DNA of 21,316 nt from assembly GCA_038232455.1 (NCBI GenBank), contig JBBSHU010000051.1, positions 1 through 21,316 on the forward strand, in the 5' to 3' direction. This document shows, piece after piece, positions 13,984-21,316 of the stretch. Source of the stretch: DATAQC01 sp038232455 (GTDB lineage Bacteria; Actinomycetota; Acidimicrobiia; Acidimicrobiales; AC-14). The translations under genes were made by a program, and so were the position numbers. A model generated the notes under the pieces. That model worked only from the letters and a program-made list of their open reading frames with translations, had not been told where the DNA came from and made no database searches. Position 1 is the first letter of the stretch; every line of letters begins with the position of its first letter.

Positions 13984-15006
13984 TCACCCCACCAGGGTGT
14001 ACCGGCCCGCCGTGCGCTCGCTGAGAGCCCATTCGAGGTAGGCGTCCGGAAGCTTGGCCAGGCCGGCCACCACCCGCCCACCGTCGAGGGTCGCCAGGGC
14101 CTCGGTGGCGGTGCGGTTGAACCGGCGGGCCACGTCGAGGGCCTGCTCCACGGCGCCATTGGCCTTCACCAGCTCGAGCAGCTCGCTCACCGACGCCGGG
14201 TCATTGATGAGCTGACCCAGTCGCGAGCGCAGGAGGTCGTCGTGGTCGTCCCGGAGGGCGTAGAGCACGGGGAGCGTGTACACGCCTTCCTTCAGGTCGT
14301 TGCCCACGGGCTTGCCCATGACCCTCGTGGTCGAGACGATGTCGAGCACGTCGTCGACGATCTGGAAGGCCATCCCGAAGGCTTCGCCGAACCGGCTCAG
14401 CGCCTCCACCTGCTCTCCGGTGCAGCCGGTACAGAGAGCTCCGATGCGACACGACGCCCGCATCAGGGCGGCGGTCTTGCCCTTCACCGACTTGAGCACC
14501 GAATCGACCTGGCGGTCGACGTTGAACAGGTCGACGGTTTCGCGGCTCTGCCCGTCGCACAGGTCGGCGATGGTCTCGGCCAACACCTCGGCCACTTCCT
14601 TGGAGACCCGGGCCGCTTCCACGCCCGCCCTGGCCAGCAGGTAGTCGCCCACGAGGATGGCGTGACTCGAGCCCTCGATGCAGTTGACCGTCGGCACCCC
14701 GCGACGCTCGTCGGCATCGTCGATGATGTCGTCGTGCACCAGGGAGCCGACATGAACGAGCTCCACCGATACCGCCCCTGACCGCACCGGCGGGCTCCAC
14801 GACGCCTCACCGGCGACTGCGGCGGCGGCGGCGATAGCGAGCACCGGTCGGAGCCTCTTGCCCCCCGCCTCGACCACGCGCAGCCCCGGTTCGAACAGGT
14901 AGGTATTGTCCGAGCGCAATGCCTGGCCCAAGCCTCGCTCGACCTCGACGAGGTGATCGGCCAGATCGGGCAGGCCCAGCAGGGCGGCCAGGTCCTGGGT
15001 TCTCAT
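13984..15006 (-). CDS. Polyprenyl (heptaprenyl/geranylgeranyl-type) diphosphate synthase
   Basis: This 340-residue protein from ATG 15006 overlaps the uppS stop in an ATGA. It has the trans-isoprenyl diphosphate synthase motifs: GGKRLRP (48-54), the first Asp-rich motif DDIIDDADERRG (92-103), GDYLLARA, and the second, FQIVDDVLD (214-222), then GNDLKEGVYTLP (235-246). It condenses isopentenyl diphosphate with an allylic primer, making a trans polyprenyl chain, probably for menaquinone. Residues before the first Asp-rich motif are small (VELVHVGSLV), fitting a long-chain product, but length cannot be fixed from sequence. It is co-transcribed with uppS, so trans- and cis-prenyl chains are made from one operon. 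Confidence 0.92.
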   Translation of the reverse strand: MRTQDLAALLGLPDLADHLVEVERGLGQALRSDNTYLFEPGLRVVEAGGKRLRPVLAIAAAAAVAGEASWSPPVRSGAVSVELVHVGSLVHDDIIDDADERRGVPTVNCIEGSSHAILVGDYLLARAGVEAARVSKEVAEVLAETIADLCDGQSRETVDLFNVDRQVDSVLKSVKGKTAALMRASCRIGALCTGCTGEQVEALSRFGEAFGMAFQIVDDVLDIVSTTRVMGKPVGNDLKEGVYTLPVLYALRDDHDDLLRSRLGQLINDPASVSELLELVKANGAVEQALDVARRFNRTATEALATLDGGRVVAGLAKLPDAYLEWALSERTAGRYTLVG

Positions 15007-15755
15007 CGGGCATCCACGGTGGCCGCGCCCATCCGCCGCCGGCGGGTCTGGTACTCGGCCACCGCCGAATAGAGATGCCACCCCCGGAAATCGGGCCACA
15101 GGGTCTCGGTGAAGACGAATTCGGCGTAGGTGCTGTGCCAGATGAAGAAGTTGGACAGGCGGTGTTCGGCCGAGGTGCGAATGACCAGGTCGAGGTCGGG
15201 CATCTCGGAAACGTAGAGGTGACCGGCGAACTCCTCCTCGGTGAGCTCGGCGATCGACTGACCGGTGGCTGCGAAAGACCTGACGGCGTCCACGATCTCC
15301 GCTCGCCCCCCGTAGTTGAAGGCGATACACAGCTGCATCCGGTCGTTACCCTTGGTGAGATCCTCGGTCTCGAGGAGCCAGTCGCGCGATTTCTGGGGGA
15401 TCTGGGGGTCGTCGAGGCGACCGGCGAAGCGGATGCGGACCCCCTTTTCGTTGAGCTCGTCCCGGCGCGCCCGCCGCAGCAGCCACTCGTCGAAGCTCAT
15501 CAAGAAGGTGACCTCGGCCCGATCGCGGGTCCAGTTCTCGGTGGAGAAGGCGTACACCGACAACCAGGAGATCCCGAGCTCGAGTGCGGCGTCGACCGTG
15601 GACACCACCGACTCCTCGGCCGCCTGGTGACCATGGATGCGCGCCATGTCCCGCATGAGGGCCCAGCGACCGTTCCCGTCCATGATGCACCCGACGTGGG
15701 CGGGAATCTCGCCCTCGCGGACGGTGGCGAGCTGGGCCTCCTCGATGATCCTCAC
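15003..15755 (-). CDS. uppS: Isoprenyl transferase (undecaprenyl diphosphate synthase, UppS)
   Basis: This 250-residue protein from GTG 15755 has the cis-prenyltransferase motifs: IMDGNGRWA (about 24-32), HGHQAAEESV, YAFSTENW (about 68-75), FNYGGRAEIVDAV and DLVIRTSAEHRLSNFF, then WHSTYAEFVFTETLWPDF. It elongates farnesyl diphosphate with isopentenyl diphosphate to the C55 (or similar) carrier lipid needed for peptidoglycan and other wall polymers. The family's nearly invariant RTSGE reads RTSAE here. The product length is not given by sequence. A TAGGTT hexamer nine bases before GTG suggests a leaderless or near-leaderless start. It is divergent from ispH. Confidence 0.95.
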   Translation of the reverse strand: MRIIEEAQLATVREGEIPAHVGCIMDGNGRWALMRDMARIHGHQAAEESVVSTVDAALELGISWLSVYAFSTENWTRDRAEVTFLMSFDEWLLRRARRDELNEKGVRIRFAGRLDDPQIPQKSRDWLLETEDLTKGNDRMQLCIAFNYGGRAEIVDAVRSFAATGQSIAELTEEEFAGHLYVSEMPDLDLVIRTSAEHRLSNFFIWHSTYAEFVFTETLWPDFRGWHLYSAVAEYQTRRRRMGAATVDAR

Positions 15756-15764
15756 AGCCCAGTC

Positions 15765-15770
15765 AACCTA
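15765..15770 (-). promoter_or_regulatory. -10 element (TAGGTT) of the uppS operon
   Basis: On the minus strand TAGGTT is followed by nine bases and then GTG 15755. No Shine-Dalgarno lies between. No clear -35 is seen. Confidence 0.35.
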
Positions 15771-15797
15771 GCCGAGCCCCAATTCCTACAAACCTCG

Positions 15798-15849
15798 CCA
15801 CGGTCGTCGGGGGTCGCCCGGGCGACCGTGGAGCGACCGGCAGGCCGGT
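15798..15849. promoter_or_regulatory. Nested inverted repeats between divergent uppS and ispH
   Basis: CCACGGTCG (15798-15806) and CGACCGTGG (15823-15831) form a perfect 9-bp inverted repeat. Inside and overlapping it, 15812-15827 is a perfect 16-bp palindrome (GGTCGCCC/GGGCGACC). Directly after, ACCGGC-AG-GCCGGT (15836-15849) is a second palindrome that touches the ispH -10 box. These could be operators controlling both isoprenoid promoters or strong hairpins. Confidence 0.5.
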
Positions 15850-15854
15850 AGCCT
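15849..15854 (+). promoter_or_regulatory. -10 element (TAGCCT) of ispH
   Basis: TAGCCT is followed by eight bases and then the start GTG 15863. The same hexamer and spacing are found before aroH on the other strand. No Shine-Dalgarno is present, predicting leaderless mRNA. Confidence 0.45.
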
Positions 15855-15862
15855 GGTGACAA

Positions 15863-16975
15863 GTGGACGAGATCGCCCCCGGCCGGCCAGCTCCCGTGCG
15901 ACCCCCCGTTGCGGCAGCGGGCGACGTGCAGCGGGTGCTGCTCGCCTCGCCCCGTGGCTTTTGCGCCGGCGTGGAAATGGCCATCAAGGCCCTGGCCTGG
16001 ATGCTGCGGGTGTTCGAGCCGCCGGTCTACTGCTATCACGAGATCGTCCACAACCGCCTGGTGGTCGACCGCTTCCGGAACCTCGGCGTGGTCTTCGTCG
16101 AGACGATCGACGATGTACCCAACGGTGCCCCCCTGATGCTCAGCGCCCACGGGTCCAGCCCCGAGGTCGTGGCCGCCGCCCGCGCCAACGGGGGCTTCGT
16201 CATCGACGCCGTCTGCCCGCTGGTGACCAAGGTTCACCACGAAGTGAAAGTGCGGGCAGGCAAGGGCTACTCGATCGTCTACGTGGGCCACGAGGGCCAC
16301 GACGAGGCCGTGGGCACCATGGCGGTTGCCCCCGAAGCGGTGCACCTCGTCGAGACCGAGGCCGATGTGCAGGCCCTGGCGGCTCCGGAAGGCCCCGTGG
16401 CCCTGCTGGCCCAGACCACCCTCAGCCATCAGGACTGGGCCGGGGTGCTCGAGGCCGCTCGGGAGCGGTTCCCCGACGTCTGGGTTCCGGGTCGCAGTGA
16501 CCTGTGCTTCGCCACAACCAATCGCCAGGCCGCGCTCACCGAGATCGCCCGGCGCGCCGATGCGATCGTGGTCATCGGCTCGGCCAACTCGTCGAACACG
16601 GTCGCCCTCGAGAAGGTGGCCCGGGCCGTGGGCTGCCCCCGGGTGTACCGGGTCAACGCCGCCGCCGAGCTTCCCGATGACCTGTCGGGCGTGGTGGGAG
16701 TCACCGCCGGGGCGTCGGCTCCCGACGAGCTCGTGCGGGCGGTGGTCGACGCCCTCGCCCCAGCCGACGGTATCGAGTTGGTGGCGGTAACCGACGAGGA
16801 CGAGTATTTCCCGCCCCCCCGCGAGCTGCGCGAGCTGCTCACCGCCCTCGACTCGGTCGTCAGCCTCGCCCTGGGCGCGCCCCACCCGCCGTCCTCGGCC
16901 CTCGCCGACGATCGCCGGGTGGCCGCCAGCGACGTGCTCGACAGGATCAGGACCCAACCGTTCATGTCGCGCTGA
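15863..16975 (+). CDS. ispH: 4-hydroxy-3-methylbut-2-enyl diphosphate reductase (IspH/LytB)
   Basis: This 370-residue protein starts at GTG 15863, chosen because it is correctly spaced from a -10 hexamer. The three cysteines that hold the iron-sulfur cluster are all present: RGFCAGV (Cys34), DAVCPLVTKVH (Cys118) and DLCFATTNRQ (Cys215). Substrate-binding histidines occur in HEIVHN, SAHGSS and GHEGHDEAVGT, and ANSSNTVALEKVA and TAGASAPDELV complete the family pattern. It performs the last step of the MEP pathway, making IPP and DMAPP. These are the substrates of the two divergent prenyl transferases, uppS and the polyprenyl synthase. The C-terminal tail after residue 325 is longer than in E. 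coli. Confidence 0.97.
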   Translation: MDEIAPGRPAPVRPPVAAAGDVQRVLLASPRGFCAGVEMAIKALAWMLRVFEPPVYCYHEIVHNRLVVDRFRNLGVVFVETIDDVPNGAPLMLSAHGSSPEVVAAARANGGFVIDAVCPLVTKVHHEVKVRAGKGYSIVYVGHEGHDEAVGTMAVAPEAVHLVETEADVQALAAPEGPVALLAQTTLSHQDWAGVLEAARERFPDVWVPGRSDLCFATTNRQAALTEIARRADAIVVIGSANSSNTVALEKVARAVGCPRVYRVNAAAELPDDLSGVVGVTAGASAPDELVRAVVDALAPADGIELVAVTDEDEYFPPPRELRELLTALDSVVSLALGAPHPPSSALADDRRVAASDVLDRIRTQPFMSR

Positions 16976-17042
16976 GCTGCTGGCGGCTCGCCGCTCCCGG
17001 GCGGGGCCCCTCCCCGGCTACCGGCCGTGTCGTCGGGGCCTG

Positions 17043-18431
17043 CTACTCCGCGATGGTGCTCCGGGCCTGGTCGAAGAGCCGCTGCACCTCGGAATGGAGG
17101 GCGGCGGTGAGCGCCCGGAGGGCGGAGCGCGACGGATGGCCGCTGGCCTTGGGCGGCGGGGGAACGAGCGGCGCCCCCACCACCACGTGCACCTTCACCG
17201 GTCGGGGGAGGCGTTTGCCCTTCTCGAGAGCCCGTTCTGAGCCACCGATACCGACGGGGACGATGGGCACGCCGGCGCGAATGGCCACGTAGGCCGCGCC
17301 CTCGTATAGGTCATGGACGGCGGGGCCCGACCGGCGGGTGCCTTCGGGGAACAGGACCAGTGGTTCGCCACTGCGGATGATCTCCAGGCAACGGCGAAGG
17401 GCCTCGCGGTCGGCCGCCCCCCGGCGTACGGGAAACGCCCCCAGGGCGGAAATGAAGCTGCCGAACCAGGACACTTTCCAGAGCGAGTCCTTGCCCATGT
17501 AGCGGATCCGCCGCCTGGACACGGCCGCCACCAGGCCGAAGTCGATGAAGGAGCGATGCACGGGCGCCAGGATGAAGGCTCCCGTCGACGGGATGTGCTC
17601 GAGACCCTCGTAGGTGGCTCGCCAGTACGTCCGGCAGATGCCGTTCACCAGCACTCGAACCGCCCCATAGAGGGCCCGGGCTGCTCCCGTGGGTGGACCG
17701 GTCACCGCCGGGTCTGTCTGGTCACTCAGAGGGCCCTCGGGGAGGCTTGTCGACGGCGCAGGCGGGGACGGCTCGCCCGGGGGCGCCTCGGCGGCGGGAA
17801 CACGGGCGACGATGTCGTCGACAATGTCGTCGATGGAGCGCCCCGTGGTGTCGAGAACCCATGCGTCGTCGGCCACGGCGAGCGGCGACGTTGCTCGGGT
17901 CGAGTCGAGGCGGTCGCGACGGGCCAGGGCGGCAGGGTCCTCGTCGGATGACCGGCGCCGGGCCCGCTCCTCGTCGGTGGCCGTGAGGAACACCTTCAGG
18001 GTGGCGTCGGGGAAGACCACGCTGGCGATGTCGCGGCCCTCCACCACTCCCCCGCCGCGCTCGGCCGCCCATGCCCGCTGACGCTTCACCAACTCGGTGC
18101 GCACCCCGGCGCACGCGGCCACCGTGCTCACCGCCCGGCCCACCTCGGGGATGCGCAGCAGGTCGGTGATGTCGTCGCCGTCGAGTAGCACCCGGTCATC
18201 AGCCTCGATGACAACGTGGCGCACCACCTCGACCAGCTCCTCGGCCGAGGCCGCTTCGGGGTCGAGGTTGCGGCGCATGACGGCGACGGCTGCGGCGCGG
18301 TACATGGCCCCGGTGTCGAGGTGGTCGAGGCCCAAGCGACGGGCGACGGCCTTCGAGACCGTCGACTTGCCCGACCCCACCGGTCCGTCGATAGCGATCA
18401 CAGTCGGTGCCTCAGGCCTCGGCTCGGTCAT
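17043..18431 (-). CDS. cmk: Fusion of cytidylate kinase (Cmk) and 1-acylglycerol-3-phosphate acyltransferase (PlsC)
   Basis: The start at ATG 18431 overlaps the aroA stop in an ATGA; about 462 residues. Residues 11-210 are CMP/dCMP kinase: the P-loop GPVGSGKST (16-24), HLDTGAMYRA (37-46), VEGRDIASVVFPDA (129-142) and RRSSDEDPAALARRDRLDST in the CMP region. A Pro/Ser/Ala linker (about 211-248) follows. Residues about 250-460 are an LPA acyltransferase with HRSFIDF (HX4D, 291-297), the substrate block GAFPVRRGAADREALR and FPEGTR (360-365). Both active sites look complete. No stop, frameshift or alternative start divides the halves, so a single two-headed polypeptide is predicted, joining nucleotide and phospholipid (CDP-lipid precursor) synthesis. 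It is the last gene of the aromatic operon. Confidence 0.95.
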   Translation of the reverse strand: MTEPRPEAPTVIAIDGPVGSGKSTVSKAVARRLGLDHLDTGAMYRAAAVAVMRRNLDPEAASAEELVEVVRHVVIEADDRVLLDGDDITDLLRIPEVGRAVSTVAACAGVRTELVKRQRAWAAERGGGVVEGRDIASVVFPDATLKVFLTATDEERARRRSSDEDPAALARRDRLDSTRATSPLAVADDAWVLDTTGRSIDDIVDDIVARVPAAEAPPGEPSPPAPSTSLPEGPLSDQTDPAVTGPPTGAARALYGAVRVLVNGICRTYWRATYEGLEHIPSTGAFILAPVHRSFIDFGLVAAVSRRRIRYMGKDSLWKVSWFGSFISALGAFPVRRGAADREALRRCLEIIRSGEPLVLFPEGTRRSGPAVHDLYEGAAYVAIRAGVPIVPVGIGGSERALEKGKRLPRPVKVHVVVGAPLVPPPPKASGHPSRSALRALTAALHSEVQRLFDQARSTIAE

Positions 18432-19702
18432 GACCGACCCTCGCCGCCGAGGGCGGTGAGGTGGGCCTCGAAAGTCGGGTAGCTGGTGGCCACTGACTCC
18501 CACCCGTCGATCAGCGAGTCGCCGTCGGCGGCCATCGCCGCCACTGCCATCGCCATGGCCACCCGGTGGTCACCCTGGGCATCGGCGCGGGCTCCGACGA
18601 GCGCCCCTCCCCCATTGACGATGAAGCCGTCGGCCTTGGTCTCGACCTGGGCGCCGAACGCCCGGAGCCCGTCGGCCACCGTGGCGATCCGGTCACTCTC
18701 CTTCACTCGCAACTCGGCCGCACCTCCGAACAGCGTGGGCCCCTCGGCTGCCGCCGCCGCCACCGCCAAAACGGGGATCTCGTCGATGAGACCGGGCACC
18801 TCGACACCGCCGACCTCGGTTCCCCGCAGCGGGCCGTACCGGGCCCGCACCTCGTTGTCGCCGACCCGCTCGACGTCGGCCCCCATGCGGCCCAGCACGT
18901 CGAGAAAGCCGGTCCGACCCGGCCCCAGGTACACGTTTTCGACCACCACGTCGCTGCCCGGCGTCACGCATGCCGCGACCACCCAAAAGGCGGCCTGCGA
19001 CGGGTCGCCGGGCACGTCGAGCTGAAACGGGCGGAGGCGTGAGCGGCGCACCCGCACGGCCCGTCCCCCGCCGTCATGATCGTGGGTGACCTCGGCGTCG
19101 GCCTCGCACAGGGCCAGCAGCTCCTCGGTGTGGGCCCGGGTGGGAACGGGCTCGCGCACCACTGTCTCGCCCTCGGCTCCCAGCCCGGCGAGCAGAACCG
19201 CCGACTTCACTTGGGCGCTGGCGACCGGTGGGGTGTAGTCGATGCCGACAAGACTGCCACCGCGCACGGACAGGGGCGGGTAGTGCCCGTCCTCGCGACC
19301 GTCGATCAGGGCCCCCATCGCCCGCAGGGGATCGACCACCCGGTCCATGGGCCGGTGGGCAACCGAGGAATCGCCGGCGAGCACGGTGAGCCAGTCGAAG
19401 CCGGCACAGAACCCGGCCAGGAGGCGGATCCCCGTGCCCGAGTTGCCCACGTCGAGCACACACTCGGGCTCGTGCAACCGATCGGTGCCACCGGTGATCC
19501 GCTCACGGTCGATCCCGGCACCCATGACCTCCACGGCGACTTGCGTGCGCCGCACGTCGTCCCCGTCGGACAGGCCCCGCACGAGCGATGTGCCCTCGGC
19601 CCGGGCGGCGAAGAGCAGGGCCCGGTGGGAGATGGACTTGTCGCCGGGAACCTGCACTCGTCCCCGCAACGACCGGCCGCCGGTCACCCGTAGACCCGTC
19701 AT
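18428..19702 (-). CDS. aroA: 3-phosphoshikimate 1-carboxyvinyltransferase (EPSP synthase)
   Basis: The ATG 19702 start lies four bases after the tyrA stop, giving 424 residues. Motifs are VPGDKSISHRALLFAA (18-33), GNSGTGIRLLAG (86-97), GDSSVAHRPMDR (110-121), PGDPSQAAFW (231-240), LRVKESDRIATVADGLR (331-347) and GDHRVAMAMA (377-386). It joins shikimate-3-phosphate and PEP. The PEP-site segment reads GNSGTGIRL, with Leu after the Arg instead of the Pro of E. coli-type enzymes, a pattern met in class II sequences. Translation is probably coupled to tyrA and to cmk-plsC by the tight overlaps. Confidence 0.97.
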   Translation of the reverse strand: MTGLRVTGGRSLRGRVQVPGDKSISHRALLFAARAEGTSLVRGLSDGDDVRRTQVAVEVMGAGIDRERITGGTDRLHEPECVLDVGNSGTGIRLLAGFCAGFDWLTVLAGDSSVAHRPMDRVVDPLRAMGALIDGREDGHYPPLSVRGGSLVGIDYTPPVASAQVKSAVLLAGLGAEGETVVREPVPTRAHTEELLALCEADAEVTHDHDGGGRAVRVRRSRLRPFQLDVPGDPSQAAFWVVAACVTPGSDVVVENVYLGPGRTGFLDVLGRMGADVERVGDNEVRARYGPLRGTEVGGVEVPGLIDEIPVLAVAAAAAEGPTLFGGAAELRVKESDRIATVADGLRAFGAQVETKADGFIVNGGGALVGARADAQGDHRVAMAMAVAAMAADGDSLIDGWESVATSYPTFEAHLTALGGEGRS

Positions 19703-19706
19703 GTGA

Positions 19707-20807
19707 TCAATCAAGCGGAGACGCCGACGGCCGGAACCCGCGATCACCGAGCGCGGCCAACACCCGTTCGTCGGCCGACCTCTCGACGACCATCACCAGC
19801 ACACCGCGGGAACCCTCGTTTGAGTGGGCGATCTCGAGGTCGGCGATGTTGACGTCGAGCTCGGCCAACAGGGTGGTGATCTCGGCCACGACTCCGGGGC
19901 GGTCGGGCACAGGAATACGCACCTCCACCAGGCCGGCGGCCCGGTCGAGGCGGGCAGGAAGGTTCACCCGGGCGTGGCGCGAGCGCTCGAGCGACGACCG
20001 CAGGGCCTCCTGGTCACCCGTGGCCACCCGCTGGCGCATGTCCCCGAGTGCGCGCATCAGCCGGTCGAGGCCGTCGAGGATGGCCTCGCTGTTCTGGGCA
20101 CAGATGTCGAGCCAGATCCCGGGGTTGCCCGCCGCCACCCTGGTCATGTCACGGAAGCCACCAGCCACCAGCCGCAGCATCGCCGGGTGCTCCACGGCAC
20201 CGTCGGCGGCCAGGCCCATCAGAGTGGCGGCGGCCAGGTGGGGAACGTGGGAGACCATGGCCACGAGGGAATCGTGGCGGTCGGGCGGCAGGGCCACGAC
20301 ATCGGCACCGAACGAGCGAATCACCGATCGCACCCGGGTGTAGGCCTCGGAGTCGGTGTCGAGGGTGGGGGTGAGCACCCACGTGGCGCCCTCGAACAGC
20401 TCGGCATGGGCACCGTCGACACCGTCCTGTTCGGAGCCGGCCATCGGATGGCCTCCGACGAAGCAGGGATCAGCCACGGCCTCGACGACTGCGGCCTTCA
20501 CCCCACCCACGTCGGTGACGACCCCCCCGCGCGCCAGGGCGGCCAGGGCCGCGCCCGGAATGGCCGCCACCGGTGTGGCCACGAATGTCACCTCGGCCTC
20601 GGGGTCGTCGCCCACTGCGTCGACAGCCTCGAGCTCGAGGGCTCGGGCGGCCCGGGCGGGATCGATGTCGGACCCGGTGACATGCCAACCCCGAGCCCGC
20701 AGGGCCAGTCCGATCGACCCCCCGATGAGCCCGGTGCCGATCACGGCCGCCCGTCGCCCAGGGCCCGAGCGGCCCTCTGAGCGGGGTTGAGCCTCAGGGG
20801 AGGTCAT
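19707..20807 (-). CDS. tyrA: Prephenate dehydrogenase with C-terminal ACT domain
   Basis: The ATG 20807 start overlaps the end of aroH by 14 bases, giving 366 residues. The Rossmann motif GTGLIGGSIG (24-33) is followed by VTGSDID, FVATPV, VVTDVGGVKAAVVEA and FVGGHPMAGSEQDG, which includes the catalytic His region. The middle helical dimerisation domain has HDSLVAMVSHVPHLAAATLM and GGFRDMTRVAAGNPGIWLDI. A final ACT-type segment (RIPVPDRPGVVAEITTLLAE, then LDVNIADLEIAHS) suggests feedback control by an aromatic amino acid. It converts prephenate (or arogenate) towards tyrosine. The chorismate mutase that feeds it is the preceding gene. Confidence 0.95.
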   Translation of the reverse strand: MTSPEAQPRSEGRSGPGRRAAVIGTGLIGGSIGLALRARGWHVTGSDIDPARAARALELEAVDAVGDDPEAEVTFVATPVAAIPGAALAALARGGVVTDVGGVKAAVVEAVADPCFVGGHPMAGSEQDGVDGAHAELFEGATWVLTPTLDTDSEAYTRVRSVIRSFGADVVALPPDRHDSLVAMVSHVPHLAAATLMGLAADGAVEHPAMLRLVAGGFRDMTRVAAGNPGIWLDICAQNSEAILDGLDRLMRALGDMRQRVATGDQEALRSSLERSRHARVNLPARLDRAAGLVEVRIPVPDRPGVVAEITTLLAELDVNIADLEIAHSNEGSRGVLVMVVERSADERVLAALGDRGFRPSASPLD

Positions 20808-21159
20808 CGCGCAGGGCCTCGGCCCCCTCCAGGTACACATGGCGAAGCTCGGCGCGCGGAAGCTCGGTCGACAGGTGAACGAGGATCCGGATGCATCGCG
20901 GAGTCGCTCCCACCACCGACAGCTCCCGCGCGCACAGCAGGGGGACGTCACCGAGCCCGGCGGCCCGCGCCGCCGACGCCGGGAACATCGACACGATGTC
21001 GGCCGTCGCTGTGAAGATCATGCTGATGATGTCATCGTGGGGCACGCTGTTCTGGGACAGCATCCGGGCGATCAGCGTCTGGACGCGCTCGGCGACCTGG
21101 GTCGGGGTGTCCTCGTCGACGGTCGTGGCACCGCGCAACGCTCGTATGGCCACAGGCAC
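20794..21159 (-). CDS. aroH: Chorismate mutase, AroH class
   Basis: The GTG 21159 start gives 121 residues, the normal length of the trimeric AroH family. It reads VAIRALRGATTVDEDTPTQV, then IFTATADIVSMFPASAAR, CARELSVVGATPRCIRILVH and RHVYLEGAEALRDDL. This matches Bacillus subtilis AroH, including the active-site residues in RGATTV, the Glu of the CxxE stretch, Arg in KCIR/RCIR and Tyr in RHVYL. It makes prephenate for tyrA, with which it overlaps. A TAGCCT -10 box sits eight bases upstream of the GTG and there is no good Shine-Dalgarno, so a leaderless operon start here is likely. Confidence 0.92.
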   Translation of the reverse strand: MPVAIRALRGATTVDEDTPTQVAERVQTLIARMLSQNSVPHDDIISMIFTATADIVSMFPASAARAAGLGDVPLLCARELSVVGATPRCIRILVHLSTELPRAELRHVYLEGAEALRDDLP

Positions 21160-21167
21160 GTCGGAGG

Positions 21168-21173
21168 AGGCTA
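21168..21173 (-). promoter_or_regulatory. -10 element (TAGCCT) of the aroH-tyrA-aroA-cmk/plsC operon
   Basis: On the minus strand TAGCCT is followed by eight bases (CCTCCGAC) and then GTG 21159, the same arrangement as at ispH. It lies in the 28-bp gap after the rluB-like gene. Confidence 0.45.
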
Positions 21174-21187
21174 GTGCTAGTGCCACA

Positions 21188-21316
21188 TCAGGTGACGTTG
21201 GCGGGGCCCGGGCCCGGGGCAGTGGCGGCCCGGCCCGCGGCCGCCGTCTCCAACGCCCGGACCTCCGCAGGGGTGAGCGCCCGCCATGTGCCGGGAGCAA
21301 GGCTACGGTCGGCCAG
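21188..21316 (-). CDS. Pseudouridine synthase (RluB/RsuA family), C-terminal end only
   Basis: The last 42 codons of a gene entering from the right edge read LADRSLAPGTWRALTPAEVR, then ALETAAAG and a Pro/Gly/Ala-rich tail. The pattern LGxLxPGxWRxLTxxEVxxL is the C-terminus of RluB/RsuA-type rRNA pseudouridine synthases. In actinobacteria scpA-scpB-rluB directly precedes aroH/tyrA or cmk-der, which supports the call. Too little is present to choose between subfamilies. Confidence 0.75.
   Translation of the reverse strand: MADRSLAPGTWRALTPAEVRALETAAAGRAATAPGPGPANVT

Noticed and set aside
16976..17042. Terminator hairpin between convergent ispH and cmk-plsC
   Set aside because: GC-rich with small inverted repeats, but no clear stem followed by a T run.
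1..21316. CRISPR arrays, insertion sequences, rRNA genes
   Set aside because: No regularly spaced repeats, transposase motifs with terminal inverted repeats, or rRNA signatures were seen.

Overview
The window is high-GC DNA from an actinobacterium. An Acidimicrobiia-like lineage fits best (inference), because of the DUF2510-like GWWLASDDRWYPP motif, the order of the aromatic/isoprenoid genes and several starts that look leaderless. There are two very different halves, divided by a tRNA-Pro gene at about 7.1 kb.

Left half (1-7.1 kb) is an accessory region full of broken genes. On the minus strand lie the start of a DHFR-like reductase, the C-terminal half of an AHSA1/SRPBCC protein, a wrecked contractile-tail tube gene and an intact contractile-tail sheath gene, which look like the remains of a phage-tail-like or extracellular contractile injection system locus. 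Next comes a mosaic (2.7-3.66 kb) of a scrambled acetolactate decarboxylase gene, a fragment of an SCO6880-like conjugation ATPase and a frameshifted AlpA-like HTH gene. On the plus strand follow a frameshifted zinc-finger-like conserved protein, an apparently intact antitoxin/MazF-like toxin pair with its own promoter, a tyrosine-recombinase C-terminal fragment, a frameshifted small basic protein, a membrane/coiled-coil gene broken by a stop and a frameshift, and an intact DUF2510-like membrane protein. Integrase, excisionase-like HTH and conjugation-ATPase remnants on the 3' side of a tRNA suggest a decayed integrative element. Two of the broken genes, tube and acetolactate decarboxylase, carry a short internal segment in the opposite orientation, next to or containing a deletion. 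This is the most unusual feature of the window.

Right half (7.3-21.3 kb) is intact core genome. It starts with a GHKL/HSP90-like ATPase on plus. The minus strand then carries, read from right to left: rluB-like (partial), aroH, tyrA, aroA and a cmk-plsC fusion; then, after the divergent plus-strand ispH, uppS, a polyprenyl diphosphate synthase, a DUF6159-like membrane protein, a PDZ/radical-SAM DUF512 protein, der, a SpoIIE/PP2C phosphatase and a tiny zinc-ribbon membrane protein. The first group makes prephenate, arogenate/4-hydroxyphenylpyruvate and EPSP, and supplies CMP kinase and lysophosphatidate acyltransferase. The second makes isoprenoid precursors and undecaprenyl/polyprenyl chains and supports ribosome assembly.

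Because the core genes are uninterrupted, the many frameshifts on the left are more likely real decay (or a local assembly problem) than general sequencing error.
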